Of a DNA stretch of 64,000 nucleotides, positions 34,979-44,735 are shown piece by piece (positions within the stretch are counted from its first letter, which is position 1; every line of letters begins with the position of its first letter). Where the stretch lies: NCBI RefSeq assembly GCF_900142135.1, contig NZ_FQZU01000019.1, forward strand, positions 49,675 to 113,674. The letters are read 5' to 3'. Below the pieces are notes generated by a model. That model did no database searches. It saw only the letters and a list, made by a program, of their open reading frames with translations, and had not been told where the DNA came from. The position numbers and the translations under genes were made by a program. Source of the stretch: Desulfatibacillum alkenivorans DSM 16219 (GTDB taxonomy: Bacteria; Desulfobacterota; Desulfobacteria; Desulfobacterales; Desulfatibacillaceae).

Positions 34979-35508
34979 CTTGCGCAAGACCACCGGCTAA
35001 CTAACCCCCCTTTTCTTGGATTTGTCCCCCCAGATCAAACCCGTGTACGGCTCGCCGGAGCCTCGGCCATAGGAAACCGGGCTCCTTGTTATGCCGCTGA
35101 TTGTTACGCCGGATGTCCCCCTTACTTTGCATCCAGGCGGGTCGCGCAAAAAAGTGCACCCCTACTACGATTAAATCACCCTACCATGATACTGAAGATT
35201 CCTTCATAACCGACGGACGGGAGTGTTTTTCGCGTCCATCTGGCCTTCTATATATAGCTAATTCCGTGCCAAAAATTAACTGCCTGAAAACATGATATTT
35301 CCGTTTGGCGAAGTAAATTTAACAAGGGTAGAAACCGGACTAATGGGGAAAGAATGCCTCACAGGAAGGCATTGCGAGGCATTGTGTCCGGGTAAATACA
35401 TCGCAGCGCGGCAAGCTCTGCTGGGAAAAATCTATCATGGAGCAAGGGCTCAAATTCCAGGGAGTTTAGGGGAAAGGCTGTGCGAAAGGCGGGCTGAAAG
35501 GTGCTGCA

Positions 35509-35543
35509 AAAAAAACAACCCCGCCCTTCCCTTGAAGATGCGG
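35509..35543 (-). terminator. Intrinsic terminator of the acyl-CoA ligase gene
   Basis: CCCCGCC (35519-35525) pairs with GGCGGGG (35537-35543). Read on the minus strand the hairpin is followed by GTTGTTTTTTTT. It lies 36 bases past the stop codon of the ligase gene. Confidence 0.75.
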
Positions 35544-35578
35544 AAAGGCGGGGCTGTATATTTTTTTGAAGGCGGAAG

Positions 35579-37450
35579 CTATTCCACGGTCACTTCATGG
35601 TACACGGTGTAGCGGGCCAGGATTTCAGAGACCTTGTCCTTGATGGCCTGGGCGTCCTGTCCTGAGGCGGCCTTCACTTTGATTTCCGCGATGGTGCCGT
35701 GCACTTTATGCTCGCCCACGGCGACTTCCACGGAATCAGCCAAATCGCCGAGCGCTTCCAGTTCTTTTTCGTACATGCGCTTGGTGGCGTCCCAACGCAG
35801 GGCGGGCTTGAATATCTTTCCCACCGGAGTGAGGGGGATTTCAGGCGTGATGACGATTTCCTTGGGCACCGCGGCCTTTTCGCCCACATGCTCCTTGGCC
35901 CAGGCCATGACCTGTTCTTCGGTGAGGCCGGAGTTTTCCGCCACTTCCACGTAAGCCACGGGCACTTCGCCGGCATGGGCGTCGGGGCGGCCGACGGCCG
36001 CGACCATCTTGACGGAGGGCATCTTGTACAGGGGCTCTTCGATCATTGCCGGGTCGATGTTGTGTCCGCCGCGGATGATGAGTTCCTTTTTGCGGCCTGT
36101 CAACCAGCAGTAGCCGTCCGCATCCAGGCGGCCCATGTCGCCGGTGTTGAACCAGCCGCCGGGAACCCAGATATTCTTGTTATGGGCGTCTTCCACGTAT
36201 CCCTTGAAGACATTGGGGCCCTTGATGCATACATTGCCGATCTCGCCCACTTCGCAGTCGCGGACGTATTCGCCGTCGTCGTTGCATTCCACAACCTTGA
36301 TGCGCTGGAACGGCATGGGCAGGCCGATGCTGCCGATCTTGCGTTCACCGTCCTTGGGGTTCATGCAGGAAGCCACGGCGCCTTCGGTGAGGCCGTAGCC
36401 TTCCAGGATCTTCATGCCCGTGTGCTCTTCAAAGCGGCGGAAAAGCTCCACGGAAAGGGGCGCCGCGCCGCAGACCACGAATTCCAGGGACGAAATGTCC
36501 GCCCCGTTCAATGGGATGTCCAAAAGCACGGACAAAACCGTGGGAACCGCGGAGAACAGGGCGGGCCTGTATTTTTCCACGATCTTATAAAAATTCATCA
36601 TGATGGAGGGGTCGCGGTATCCCATGGGGGACAGAATGACCACCCGGGAGCCCGTTGAGAAGGGCGCCAATCCGGTCACGATGGTTCCGTTGCAATGGAA
36701 AAGCGGCAGGCCGCACATGAGGGTGTGCTCCGGCTTGGAGCCGGCCATGACCTGAATCATCCAGGCCATCACCACTTCGTTGTAATGGGTGCGTTTGGCC
36801 AGCTTGGGCGTGCCCGTGGTGCCGCCGGTATGGTACAGGGAGGCGATGTCCTCCTTGTCGATTTCGCGATCGAAAATCAGCTTGTCAGAAGGATATTGTT
36901 CGATTTTCTCCTCAAAGCTGTATATTTTTTCCGCCTCGTCCGTGGGGCCCATCACCCGGATCACATATTCCAGGGTGGGGATGTCCTTGCGGATCTGATC
37001 CACTTTTTCCCAGATGTCCACGCCGGGCATTTCGCCCATGCACACCATGACCTTGGTCTTGGCCGCTGTGCAGATATCCTTGATGGTGGCTGCTTCCAGA
37101 AGGGGGTTGATGGGGTTGGCGATGCCGGCCGTTTCCGCGCCCCACAGGGTGTAGTGGGTCTGGGGAAGGCTGGGCAGAATATAGGTGACTACGTCCTCCG
37201 GCCCGATTCCCAGGTCATGAAACATGTTGGCGGCCTGACGAATTTTTCCGATGAACTGCGCGTAGGTAATCTCAATGGGATTCTCGTACGTATCGCCGTT
37301 CATGAGGAAGGCCATCGCCGTTGCGTCCGGATTAATGGCGGCGCCGCGCTCCAGGAGTTCGTAGGTGCTTTTTTCCGTTACCCTCTCTTGGTAGGGGACG
37401 TCCTCTAACGCCCTGATGTCATCCAGCCCCCTGATGAGAAGTTCTTCCAT
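35579..37450 (-). CDS. AMP-forming acyl-CoA synthetase
   Basis: A 623-aa adenylate-forming ligase that would activate a carboxylic acid (probably a fatty acid) to its CoA ester with ATP. The P-loop-like LYHTGGTTGTPK lies near residue 205, then GYGLTEG, then 'WFNTGDMGRLDADGYCWLTG' followed by RKKELIIRGG, and the C-terminal catalytic lysine in PVGKIFK. About 60 extra residues follow this Lys. The start at 37450 has AAAGGAG; the open frame to 37501 has none. Chain length cannot be read from the sequence. It fits a fatty-acid-degrading lifestyle. Confidence 0.88.
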   Translation of the reverse strand: MEELLIRGLDDIRALEDVPYQERVTEKSTYELLERGAAINPDATAMAFLMNGDTYENPIEITYAQFIGKIRQAANMFHDLGIGPEDVVTYILPSLPQTHYTLWGAETAGIANPINPLLEAATIKDICTAAKTKVMVCMGEMPGVDIWEKVDQIRKDIPTLEYVIRVMGPTDEAEKIYSFEEKIEQYPSDKLIFDREIDKEDIASLYHTGGTTGTPKLAKRTHYNEVVMAWMIQVMAGSKPEHTLMCGLPLFHCNGTIVTGLAPFSTGSRVVILSPMGYRDPSIMMNFYKIVEKYRPALFSAVPTVLSVLLDIPLNGADISSLEFVVCGAAPLSVELFRRFEEHTGMKILEGYGLTEGAVASCMNPKDGERKIGSIGLPMPFQRIKVVECNDDGEYVRDCEVGEIGNVCIKGPNVFKGYVEDAHNKNIWVPGGWFNTGDMGRLDADGYCWLTGRKKELIIRGGHNIDPAMIEEPLYKMPSVKMVAAVGRPDAHAGEVPVAYVEVAENSGLTEEQVMAWAKEHVGEKAAVPKEIVITPEIPLTPVGKIFKPALRWDATKRMYEKELEALGDLADSVEVAVGEHKVHGTIAEIKVKAASGQDAQAIKDKVSEILARYTVYHEVTVE

Positions 37451-37920
37451 GGTGATTCTCCTTTCTACTTCTTGTCTCCCGTGAAAAAAATAAAAGCGCA
37501 CCCTCGGCGTCCGGTCCCAAAACCGCTTCCCGGCCGCCTTTCCCCCGCAGCTTCAATCCAGAAATGAGGTCTCCCAAAACAAAGGGATAACACTGTTCTA
37601 ATTTGTCACAACCCCATGGGTATTGCAATACTTAAAACAGGAAAAGGCGCCGTCAAATAAGAGCCTGCAGGCCTTGCTGGAAACGAACGTTCGCTACGGC
37701 TTGTCTTGCGAATGCAAGGCGCCCAAAAAGATACTTTGGCAGGTTCGAAAACATCATGGCGCCCAAAGCAAAGCCCTGAAATCAAGCAATTTATCCATAA
37801 GCAAACGGCCCAAAATACCGGGCGCCGGTTTTGTACGAAAAAAAGGAGGGAAACTGAAGAATACGGGAGTAATATGATCTTAAAAGGCGAAAAGGCCTTG
37901 CCGGGCTCGGCAGTCGATGG
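37451..37920. other. Upstream region of acyl-CoA ligase gene, no gene seen
   Basis: About 470 bases between two minus-strand genes. Short plus-strand frames at 37623-37924 lack ribosome-binding sites and recognisable content. A promoter for the ligase is expected near 37500-37620, but no strong pair was identified. Confidence 0.4.
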
Positions 37921-39558
37921 TTAAGGAGCGGCGCCCTCGGGCGGGGCCGCCATGGGCTTGTTTTGGCGAACCACGGAAAAAACGGCGCCCTGCCTCTGGA
38001 CAATATACACAACCTGATTTTTAGGAAAGCATGCATGGTTGGAAAACCGGCTGCTTCCCACATAGTAGTCCAAAAAGTCAGGCATATAGGCTTCCGAAGG
38101 GCGTTTGTTCACCAGAACAATTTGAATGTGAGGGGCGGCAAAGTATTTGGCGCAGTTTACGGACAAGGGCTCCATGGCGACAAGCACCTTAATGGGTCCG
38201 TCTTTCGGGTCTGTGTTGTTATTCAGCCACTCCATACATTCCTTGTAACTGGTCAGCCAATAGTCCGTGTCGTACTTTCCATAGGCTCCCCCCACGCCTC
38301 CCGCGACGCCGTTAAAATAGGTCATCTGGTAGGGGTGAAGCTCTATCATATCAACCAAAGGCAGAACCAGCAGCCCGGTTAGGGTGATAACGGCCGCATT
38401 TCGGGCTTTGCTCTTCATAACCTGGACAAGCCAGGCCGCGCCTATTCCCGCCAACAAAGCCATTGCCGGGAGTATAAACAGAAAGTGCCTGATGCCGTCA
38501 TAAATATTCGGATGAGTTGCAATAACGTATCCAATAGGGAACCAGAACCACAGCAAAAGGCAGACATAAAGCAGACTTTCATCATCCCTGAAGGCTTTCA
38601 GAACGCCGAAAATACTTGCGGCAACGCCCACGGCCATAAGAATAATAGTCGGCAGAGGGGCGCCGATCAGCAAGTACCAGGGCAGATAGTACCAGGGCAG
38701 ATCCGGGCTTTGAATCACATTGCCTTGAAATAAGACCAGATAGGGTCTGTTGAACTGGGAAGCCAGCTTGAACGCCTCGATGGGATGCAAAAGCGGGCTT
38801 TCATGAGCCCAGGGCCAAAAAGCCACCATAACCAGCCAGGCAATGGCCGATGCGCTGACCAGTTTAAGCCCCAGGGCAACGCCTTTATACGCCAGACCTC
38901 CGGCGGCCTCCTCCCGCCAGGGCTTGTTCGCCAAAAAATAAAATCCCCCGACAGGCACTAGAAAGCAGAGGGCCAGCAGTCCGCCGGTCCTGACCGCCAG
39001 GGTCAATCCCAGGCAAAGCCCGAAAAACAGGAATTTGAACCATGAAAACCTGCGCCCCCTGAACAGCAGGGCCATGGAGAACATGGTCCAGGCAAAGCCG
39101 CAGGCAAAGGGAATGTCTTTGGTGTTTATGAATGCGTGGCCCACGAATCGCGGCATCATAATGAGAGCAAGCGTACTGAATATCAAAACCTTTCGTTCTT
39201 TAAAAAGAGCCGCCAAACTCATCATTCCCGCCAGGGCCAACAGCCCGGTTAGAGCGCTGATCAGATGCCGGATTTCAAATCGATGGCCGGGAAAATGGCT
39301 GTAAACCGCCGAGGACAGGACTTCCACCAACGGGCCGTAATAATGGGCGTCGTCGCATTGCTTGTAGGCCTGGCTGGTGAAGCCGGAGGTGAAATACTCC
39401 AGGACCGCGTCGCCGTAATCCGCCAGGCGGGCGCCGTCCCAGGCGATTCCATAGTCGTCGTGCAGGATGATAACGGCAATAAGGCAGACGGACAAAACCG
39501 TTACGAACCAGACGGTTTTGAAGCGTCTTTCATTGCTGGTCTGGATTGTTTCCTGCAT
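37921..39558 (-). CDS. GT-C-type membrane glycosyltransferase (PMT/ArnT-like)
   Basis: A 545-aa polytopic membrane protein with about ten hydrophobic helices and a C-terminal soluble part. The first loop has HDDYGIAWDG (about residues 33-42), matching the acidic DD/DxE loop of the GT-C/PMT/GT39 superfamily, enzymes that transfer sugars from lipid-linked donors to proteins or glycolipids. The next loop is periplasmic. The acceptor is unknown. The start at 39558 is chosen because the frame upstream to 39606 adds residues not expected of a membrane signal; ribosome-binding sites are weak for both. Confidence 0.7.
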   Translation of the reverse strand: MQETIQTSNERRFKTVWFVTVLSVCLIAVIILHDDYGIAWDGARLADYGDAVLEYFTSGFTSQAYKQCDDAHYYGPLVEVLSSAVYSHFPGHRFEIRHLISALTGLLALAGMMSLAALFKERKVLIFSTLALIMMPRFVGHAFINTKDIPFACGFAWTMFSMALLFRGRRFSWFKFLFFGLCLGLTLAVRTGGLLALCFLVPVGGFYFLANKPWREEAAGGLAYKGVALGLKLVSASAIAWLVMVAFWPWAHESPLLHPIEAFKLASQFNRPYLVLFQGNVIQSPDLPWYYLPWYLLIGAPLPTIILMAVGVAASIFGVLKAFRDDESLLYVCLLLWFWFPIGYVIATHPNIYDGIRHFLFILPAMALLAGIGAAWLVQVMKSKARNAAVITLTGLLVLPLVDMIELHPYQMTYFNGVAGGVGGAYGKYDTDYWLTSYKECMEWLNNNTDPKDGPIKVLVAMEPLSVNCAKYFAAPHIQIVLVNKRPSEAYMPDFLDYYVGSSRFSNHACFPKNQVVYIVQRQGAVFSVVRQNKPMAAPPEGAAP

Positions 39559-39658
39559 GGCGGACCGGTCCCCGTGAAAGAATTGTCGCTTGGCAGTGCA
39601 TAGCACGGCCAGCGCAGTTAGGCCAGATAAAGATATGTAAGCGGCGGCGGATTAAGGG

Positions 39659-40828
39659 CTAAAAGCCCATGAGGGAGTATTCGGGCATGCCGAATAATTG
39701 GCGGATGCAATAAGCCAGGGTTTCAGGCAAATAACGCCCCCAGATTTTAATGGGGATGTCCTGCAGTTCCACCTTGGGGCTGAGGCCAACGGCCAGCAGG
39801 TACTCCATGAGATATTCTATGTTGACCGGAATGTTGCCGAACACCCTTTGATTGCTGCGCTGGGCGAAAATCCGGGTTTCATGCATGCTGCGGCCGATTT
39901 CCGACTGAATCATCTCTTCGTAGGTGGTGAAAATCAGGTCGACGTATAAATCCCTGGCGCCGGTTTCTATAAAATCTTCAAAGTCCTGATGAATTCTGTC
40001 TCCAGGCAAACCTCTTTGCGCGTACACAGGGCCCTTGCCGTTCTGACGGAATTTTCCGCACAATTCCGGAAAATCCACATCCATCCGAATGACGTAATGG
40101 ACCGCATTATAGTTCCCGGAGTGGCGCTCTTTCTCCATCACCTCGGCCCCGCCCAATCTTTTAATGGCCTGCTCCAGGCCTTTTTCGCCAAAGCCCAAAT
40201 CCACAATCTTCAGCCCAAGCACGTCCTTGATGGTCATGGGCTCTTCCGGCAGCATAAGCCCCTTGGTCCTGATTTCCTGCATGACCTGCTTTTCCGCCTG
40301 CTCATACAGCTCCTGGGGATCGATGCCGTTGCGCACGCCCTGCTTCTCCCAGGCCTCCATCTGGGCCACCCCTTTGTCCCTGACCATTTCAAAAATCTGC
40401 CGCGAAGCGTACCGGTTGGATTTTTCCGCAATGCGCCGGGCCTTTTTAAAACGGCAGGAGCCCAACACATTCATGGCCTCATCATGGAAAACAATCCCGG
40501 CCATGGGAGCGCCCACATAGTAAAATTCAGGGGTCTCCGTGTATTTTTCGATCAGGGTTTGTATTCCCAAGGACTGCCTGCGCGCCGAATGGCAAAGAAA
40601 ATCCTTCAACTCACGCTTGGACTTCACCCTCTGTTCGTGCAGCTTTTTTCCGGTCGCCCCGGTCAATATGCCTTGGGTAAGGCGAAGCAACGCCTCCCAA
40701 CCGGCAAAACTGTCGTAAGTGATGATTCGGGTGATCTGAAGAGGATCGGTGGGTTTAAAATCGTTGCACAACCAGCGGTTGGTGATCTCAAAAAGTTCGT
40801 CTCTATGTAAAAATGCTGACAAATACAT
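39659..40828 (-). CDS. Hypothetical protein, possibly RelA/SpoT-synthetase-like
   Basis: A 389-aa soluble protein without a firm family call. The middle region reads 'IKDVLGLKIVDLGFGEKGLE', then KERHSGNYNAVHYVIRMDV, then SEIGRSMHETRIFAQR. The order loosely matches the (p)ppGpp synthetase core (D-x-x-G-x-R/K-I, then GYxSxH, then ExQxRT...), with several catalytic residues replaced. The N-terminal 130 residues are helical and basic. It could be a divergent alarmone-fold enzyme or an unrelated protein. The start at 40828 is the first ATG; a TTG at 40873 is possible. Confidence 0.45.
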   Translation of the reverse strand: MYLSAFLHRDELFEITNRWLCNDFKPTDPLQITRIITYDSFAGWEALLRLTQGILTGATGKKLHEQRVKSKRELKDFLCHSARRQSLGIQTLIEKYTETPEFYYVGAPMAGIVFHDEAMNVLGSCRFKKARRIAEKSNRYASRQIFEMVRDKGVAQMEAWEKQGVRNGIDPQELYEQAEKQVMQEIRTKGLMLPEEPMTIKDVLGLKIVDLGFGEKGLEQAIKRLGGAEVMEKERHSGNYNAVHYVIRMDVDFPELCGKFRQNGKGPVYAQRGLPGDRIHQDFEDFIETGARDLYVDLIFTTYEEMIQSEIGRSMHETRIFAQRSNQRVFGNIPVNIEYLMEYLLAVGLSPKVELQDIPIKIWGRYLPETLAYCIRQLFGMPEYSLMGF

Positions 40829-41327
40829 ATGCGGCCGAGCCTGAAGCTTCCTTTCCCGCGGCGCGAAAAACAAGCGCGCCCATACGTTGTCAATGTACTA
40901 TGTCATCGTCATTTTTCCAAGCCTTATTGTACGCACGGAATATAAAACCGGCTTAGCAGCCTTTCCCAACAACCTTGCATCGGCATACCCGGCTGCAATC
41001 TTTATCTTATGCGGCAAAACCGATGTGCGCCTTGAGATTTATTTCCTTGTTCCCGTCTGTACAGCCGTGCGCTCCCAGCCCTTCTCAAACGTTTTTTTTG
41101 CAATTTAATGCAAGTATATTATGTATGATAATGAAAAAGCAGCTTGGGGTCTGGCTTTTCGGCGGGAATCAAGGCGCAGCAGGCCTTAACGAGGGGCATT
41201 TTCGGCTTATGGGATGGGGACATAACTCCTTGTAAATGACCGGCGCCCATGATATGAATTACTTTTTTTTTGAAAGAGGGTTGCCGGAGCCCGGCGCAAT
41301 CGCTCTGAGGGTCGGAAAAAATATCAA
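40829..41327. other. Divergent intergenic region, no gene seen
   Basis: About 500 bases between divergent genes. AT-rich patches and a T9 tract (41263-41271) occur, and an imperfect hairpin (TTGCCGG...CCGGCGCAA, 41281-41299) precedes the methyltransferase. No coding frame with a credible start was found. Confidence 0.4.
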
Positions 41328-42056
41328 GTGCTGACAGTAGACTTTAATAGGCTGAACATCGAACCCGGATCCAGGGTTCTGGACCTGGGCTGCGGCCCGG
41401 GGCGCCATTCCTGGGAAGCCTACCGCAGCCCGGACGTGGATGTGGTCGCCGCTGATATTACGTACAATATCGTCGCATGGGCGTTGATCATGCTGCGCAG
41501 CATGGTGGACAACCGGGAGAGCGGAGGCGGCGACGCATACGGCGCGGCTGTGGACGCATCCCGTCTGCCCTTTGCAGACAATAGCTTTGATTATGTGATT
41601 TGCTCTGAAGTGCTGGAGCACATTCCCGACGATCAAAGCGCTGTCGCGGAAATGGCGCGGGTGTTGAAGCCCGAGGGGACCCTGGTTGTGAGCGTGCCCC
41701 TTTATTTGCCGGAAAAAATCTGTTGGGCCTTGGCGGACGAAACCTATCGCCGGATGGCCGGCGGCCATGTCCGCATCTATAAAAAGAAGGAGTTGGAACA
41801 AATTTTTGGGGAAGCCGGCTTAAAATGCCAGGCCAGACGCAGAGCCCACGCCTTGCACAGCCCCTTGTGGTGGCTTAGATGCATTGCGGTGCGCAGGGGC
41901 AAACCCGGGTTGCTATCCGCCGGTTATGACAAGTTCATCCACTGGCACGTAACCAAACGCCCGGCGCCCACGGTGTTTGCGGAAAACCTCCTGGCCCCGG
42001 TAATGGCAAAAAGCATTGTCTATTATTTGAAAAATGAGGGAAAAAATGACGCGTAA
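41328..42056 (+). CDS. Class I SAM-dependent methyltransferase
   Basis: A 242-aa methyltransferase of the Methyltransf_11 type. Motif I VLDLGCGPG lies near residues 18-26, followed by acidic motif II (VVAADI), the DASRLPFADNSFDYV motif and ARVLKPEGTLVVSVP. The substrate is unknown. It uses a GTG start with a weak ribosome-binding site. The stop overlaps the start of the next gene by 11 bases, so it belongs to the 41.3-45.6 kb operon-like run, which suggests modification of a lipid, quinone or glycan. Confidence 0.82.
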   Translation: MLTVDFNRLNIEPGSRVLDLGCGPGRHSWEAYRSPDVDVVAADITYNIVAWALIMLRSMVDNRESGGGDAYGAAVDASRLPFADNSFDYVICSEVLEHIPDDQSAVAEMARVLKPEGTLVVSVPLYLPEKICWALADETYRRMAGGHVRIYKKKELEQIFGEAGLKCQARRRAHALHSPLWWLRCIAVRRGKPGLLSAGYDKFIHWHVTKRPAPTVFAENLLAPVMAKSIVYYLKNEGKNDA

Positions 42057-43125
42057 CGCTTCGCCTAATCCCATATTTGACGCCATAGACGTCCGTTCCA
42101 TGGCCGAAGCCATTTGCAAATTGCAAAAACCGGACGGAGAAATTCCCTGGTCCGTGGACGGCAAGACGGATCCTTGGGATCACGTGGAGAGCGCCATGGC
42201 GCTGGCCGTAGCCGGATATCTGAAGGAAGCCAGGAACGCCTTTGCCTGGTCGGCTTTCACCCAGAACGAAGACGGCAGCTTCTTCCCTTCATACAGAAAC
42301 GGGCAGCCTGACGAAATGCGCAAGGACCCCAATATGAGCACCTACGTGGCTCTTGGGATTTATCATTATTATTTGATTTCGGGCGACAAGGATTATCTGG
42401 CCCAAATGTGGCCCACCATAGAAAAGGCCATCAATTTCGCCGTCAGCCTGCAATCGCCGGAAGGCCCCATATTCTGGAGCCAGGACATGGACGGCAATGT
42501 GGACAAGCGGTGCATGCTTACCGGCTCAAGCTCCATTTACATGAGCATCCAAAGCGCCCTGGCCATAGCCAAATGCCTTAACAAGTCCCGTCCTCAATGG
42601 GAGTTCGCCCGCCGCAAGCTGGGCAAGGCCATCCGGACAAGGCCGGAACTTTTCGACGAAAGCAAATCGCGTTATTCCATGGACTGGTATTATCCCATCC
42701 TGTGCGGCGCCGTTAGCGGCGAGGAGGCGCAGAATCGCATTGACCAATACTGGAACGACTTTGTGGTGGAAAACTGGGGAGTCCGGTGCGTTTCCGACAG
42801 GCCGTGGGTCACCATGGCCGAAAGCTCGGAATGCGTCCTGGCCCTGGCCGGCATCGGCATGTTTGAGCAGGCGGAAGCCATTTTCAAGTGGGTTAAAGGC
42901 TCCTGCTTTGACAACGGCCTGTACTGGACGGGCATTACGGTTCCCGACTCGGTGATCTGGCCGGAAGAGCAAACCGCCTGGACTACGGCGGCGGTGCTCC
43001 TTGCCGCAGACGCTTTATACACCTGGACCCCGGGATCGCATATTTTCTCCCATGAATATTGGAAAGACCACCGGACCCATGCCAAGTCCGGAATCGGTAA
43101 ACGGGATAAATCTCCCGCGGCGTAA
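42046..43125 (+). CDS. Alpha/alpha-barrel protein (terpene-cyclase/prenyltransferase or glycosidase-like fold)
   Basis: A 359-aa protein built of repeated helical pairs with QKPDGEIPW, NEDGSFFPSY, a LQSPEGPIFWSQD segment and later GLYWTG. This Gly/Trp/Asp pattern is shared by (alpha/alpha)6-barrel proteins such as squalene cyclases and six-hairpin glycosidases, so the fold is clear but the reaction is not. The start at 42046 has GAGGGAAAAA directly upstream and overlaps the methyltransferase stop. Lack of a signal peptide suggests a cytoplasmic location. Confidence 0.65.
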   Translation: MTRNASPNPIFDAIDVRSMAEAICKLQKPDGEIPWSVDGKTDPWDHVESAMALAVAGYLKEARNAFAWSAFTQNEDGSFFPSYRNGQPDEMRKDPNMSTYVALGIYHYYLISGDKDYLAQMWPTIEKAINFAVSLQSPEGPIFWSQDMDGNVDKRCMLTGSSSIYMSIQSALAIAKCLNKSRPQWEFARRKLGKAIRTRPELFDESKSRYSMDWYYPILCGAVSGEEAQNRIDQYWNDFVVENWGVRCVSDRPWVTMAESSECVLALAGIGMFEQAEAIFKWVKGSCFDNGLYWTGITVPDSVIWPEEQTAWTTAAVLLAADALYTWTPGSHIFSHEYWKDHRTHAKSGIGKRDKSPAA

Positions 43126-43137
43126 AGGTTTAACCAC

Positions 43138-43938
43138 GTGAGAAAAGATCATAGACCCTACTTTGTAAAAAAGCTGCAAAATCAATATGTAAAATGGTAC
43201 ACGGACCGCTATTTGCGGCCCCAGTTTCGCCATCTGGGAAAAAGCCCGGCCTTAATCCGGCCCTGGCATGTCCAGGTTTTCGGATATTCCGTGGAGGTGG
43301 GCGACTACGCCACCATTATCGCAGAGCCCCATTCCAACGTGCATTTCGTGTCCTGGGCCCAGGCGGATTTGGAAGACCTGGCGGCCATCATGGACGGCTC
43401 GGATAAAAGAGTGGACGCCAAAGCCAAGGAGGAAGCCCGCGCCCTCGGCCAGGGTTTGATCAAGCTGGGAGACTATGTACTGGTCTGCCCGGGCGTACGC
43501 ATCCAGGCGGCCACCAGAATCACCATAGGCAACGGGGTCATGTTCGCCCAAGGGGCTTATGTCACGGACGCCGACTGGCACGGAATTTACGACCGGTGCA
43601 TGCCCGTAGGAAGCACGGCGCCGGTTGCAATCGGCGATAACGCCTGGATTGGCGATCACGCCATTGTGTGCAAGGGCGTGACCATCGGAGAGAACAGCAT
43701 CATCGGCGCCGGTTCCGTGGTCAGGCGCGACGTTCCGGCCAACAGCATCGCCGCCGGCAACCCGTGCCAGGTGGTCAAGGAGCTGGACCCGGAGCGGGTT
43801 GTCAAAGGCCGGGAAGCCATGTTCGCAAATCACGAGGAACTGCAGAAAATGCTATCTGCGGCGGATAAAGACGCCCATGACCAAAACACCCTATGGGGCT
43901 GGCTCAGGTATCTGCTTTTTCCCCGCTACGGCGATTAG
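43138..43938 (+). CDS. Hexapeptide-repeat acyltransferase
   Basis: A 266-aa left-handed beta-helix transferase. Hexapeptide repeats run from about residue 115 to 205 (VRIQAATRITIGNGVMFAQG..., IGDNAWIGDHAIVCKGVTIG, IIGAGSVVRRDVPANSIAAG), as in maltose/galactoside O-acetyltransferases. It would acetylate or acylate a sugar or lipid headgroup. It uses a GTG start 12 bases after the preceding gene and sits in the same run as the methyltransferase and barrel protein. Confidence 0.82.
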   Translation: MRKDHRPYFVKKLQNQYVKWYTDRYLRPQFRHLGKSPALIRPWHVQVFGYSVEVGDYATIIAEPHSNVHFVSWAQADLEDLAAIMDGSDKRVDAKAKEEARALGQGLIKLGDYVLVCPGVRIQAATRITIGNGVMFAQGAYVTDADWHGIYDRCMPVGSTAPVAIGDNAWIGDHAIVCKGVTIGENSIIGAGSVVRRDVPANSIAAGNPCQVVKELDPERVVKGREAMFANHEELQKMLSAADKDAHDQNTLWGWLRYLLFPRYGD

Positions 43939-43978
43939 CTTTATTCCCCCCACCCCCAATTGCGTCAAGGAGGCCTGT

Positions 43979-44731
43979 ATGCCATTTGTGGAAGTCAACG
44001 GTCAAAACATCCATTATGTCCATCAAGATGCAGGTTCCGCCATCAATCTTGTGCTCATCCACGGATCCGGCGGCAGCCATGAAAACTGGCCGGAGGAATG
44101 CCTGAATATCGGCTGCGCCAACGTCTATTTGGTCGACCTGCCCGGTCACGGCAAGTCCGAAGGCGAAAGCAAGGACGACGTGGGAGAGTACACAGCCTTT
44201 GTGGACGCATTCTGCAAAGCCCTCAACCTGGAAAACGTGGCATTGGGCGGCCATTCCCTGGGCGGCGCCATTGTGCAGCAAAGCGCCTTGAACAAGGCTT
44301 CCTGGCTCACCCGCCTGGTGCTTGTGGGAACCGGATGCAGGCTGCGGGTCATGCCCATGATTTTCGAAGCCATTGAAACCAATTGGGAGGGCGCCCGGGA
44401 AATGATGGGGCAGACCGTATTCGGGTCCAATCCAGCCCCGGAATTGGTCGCCAAGGAAAAAGAACGCTCCAGGAACTCCGATCCCCAGGTTCTGCTGGGC
44501 GACTTCCGGGCCTGCGACAAGTTCGACGTTTGCCGGCGTCTGGGAGAAATCACCCTGCCCACGCTCATACTATCCGGCGACGACGACAAGCTCACGCCCC
44601 TCAAATACGGCCAATTTCTTTTGGACGGCATTGCTGGCGCCAAGCTGGTGGTCATCACGGACGCCGGGCATCTCATGGCTATGGAGCAGCCGGCGCAATT
44701 CTGCCAGGCTTTGAAAGATTTTTTGTCATGA
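43979..44731 (+). CDS. Alpha/beta hydrolase
   Basis: A 250-aa alpha/beta-hydrolase-fold esterase or thioesterase-like enzyme. HGSGGSHENW forms the oxyanion region, GHSLGG carries the nucleophile Ser93, SGDDD near 205 supplies the Asp and DAGHLM the His, so the triad is complete. AAGGAGG precedes the start at 43979; the frame open to 43799 overlaps the upstream gene and is rejected. The substrate is unknown. Confidence 0.88.
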   Translation: MPFVEVNGQNIHYVHQDAGSAINLVLIHGSGGSHENWPEECLNIGCANVYLVDLPGHGKSEGESKDDVGEYTAFVDAFCKALNLENVALGGHSLGGAIVQQSALNKASWLTRLVLVGTGCRLRVMPMIFEAIETNWEGAREMMGQTVFGSNPAPELVAKEKERSRNSDPQVLLGDFRACDKFDVCRRLGEITLPTLILSGDDDKLTPLKYGQFLLDGIAGAKLVVITDAGHLMAMEQPAQFCQALKDFLS

Positions 44732-44735
44732 CGCC

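Larger units (their letters stand above)
34937..35578. other. Long intergenic region with hairpins, no gene seen
   Basis: A 640-bp stretch between convergent genes. It holds a 14-bp perfect hairpin next to the TPR gene, a short hairpin AATGCCT/AGGCATT at 35353-35373 with a third AGGCATT copy at 35377-35383, and the terminator of the acyl-CoA ligase gene. Open frames here have poor starts and composition. It may be decayed sequence. Confidence 0.45.

Noticed and set aside
35101..35612. Short plus-strand frames in the 34937-35578 gap
   Set aside because: No good ribosome-binding sites and no protein-like composition; one runs into the terminator of the convergent gene.
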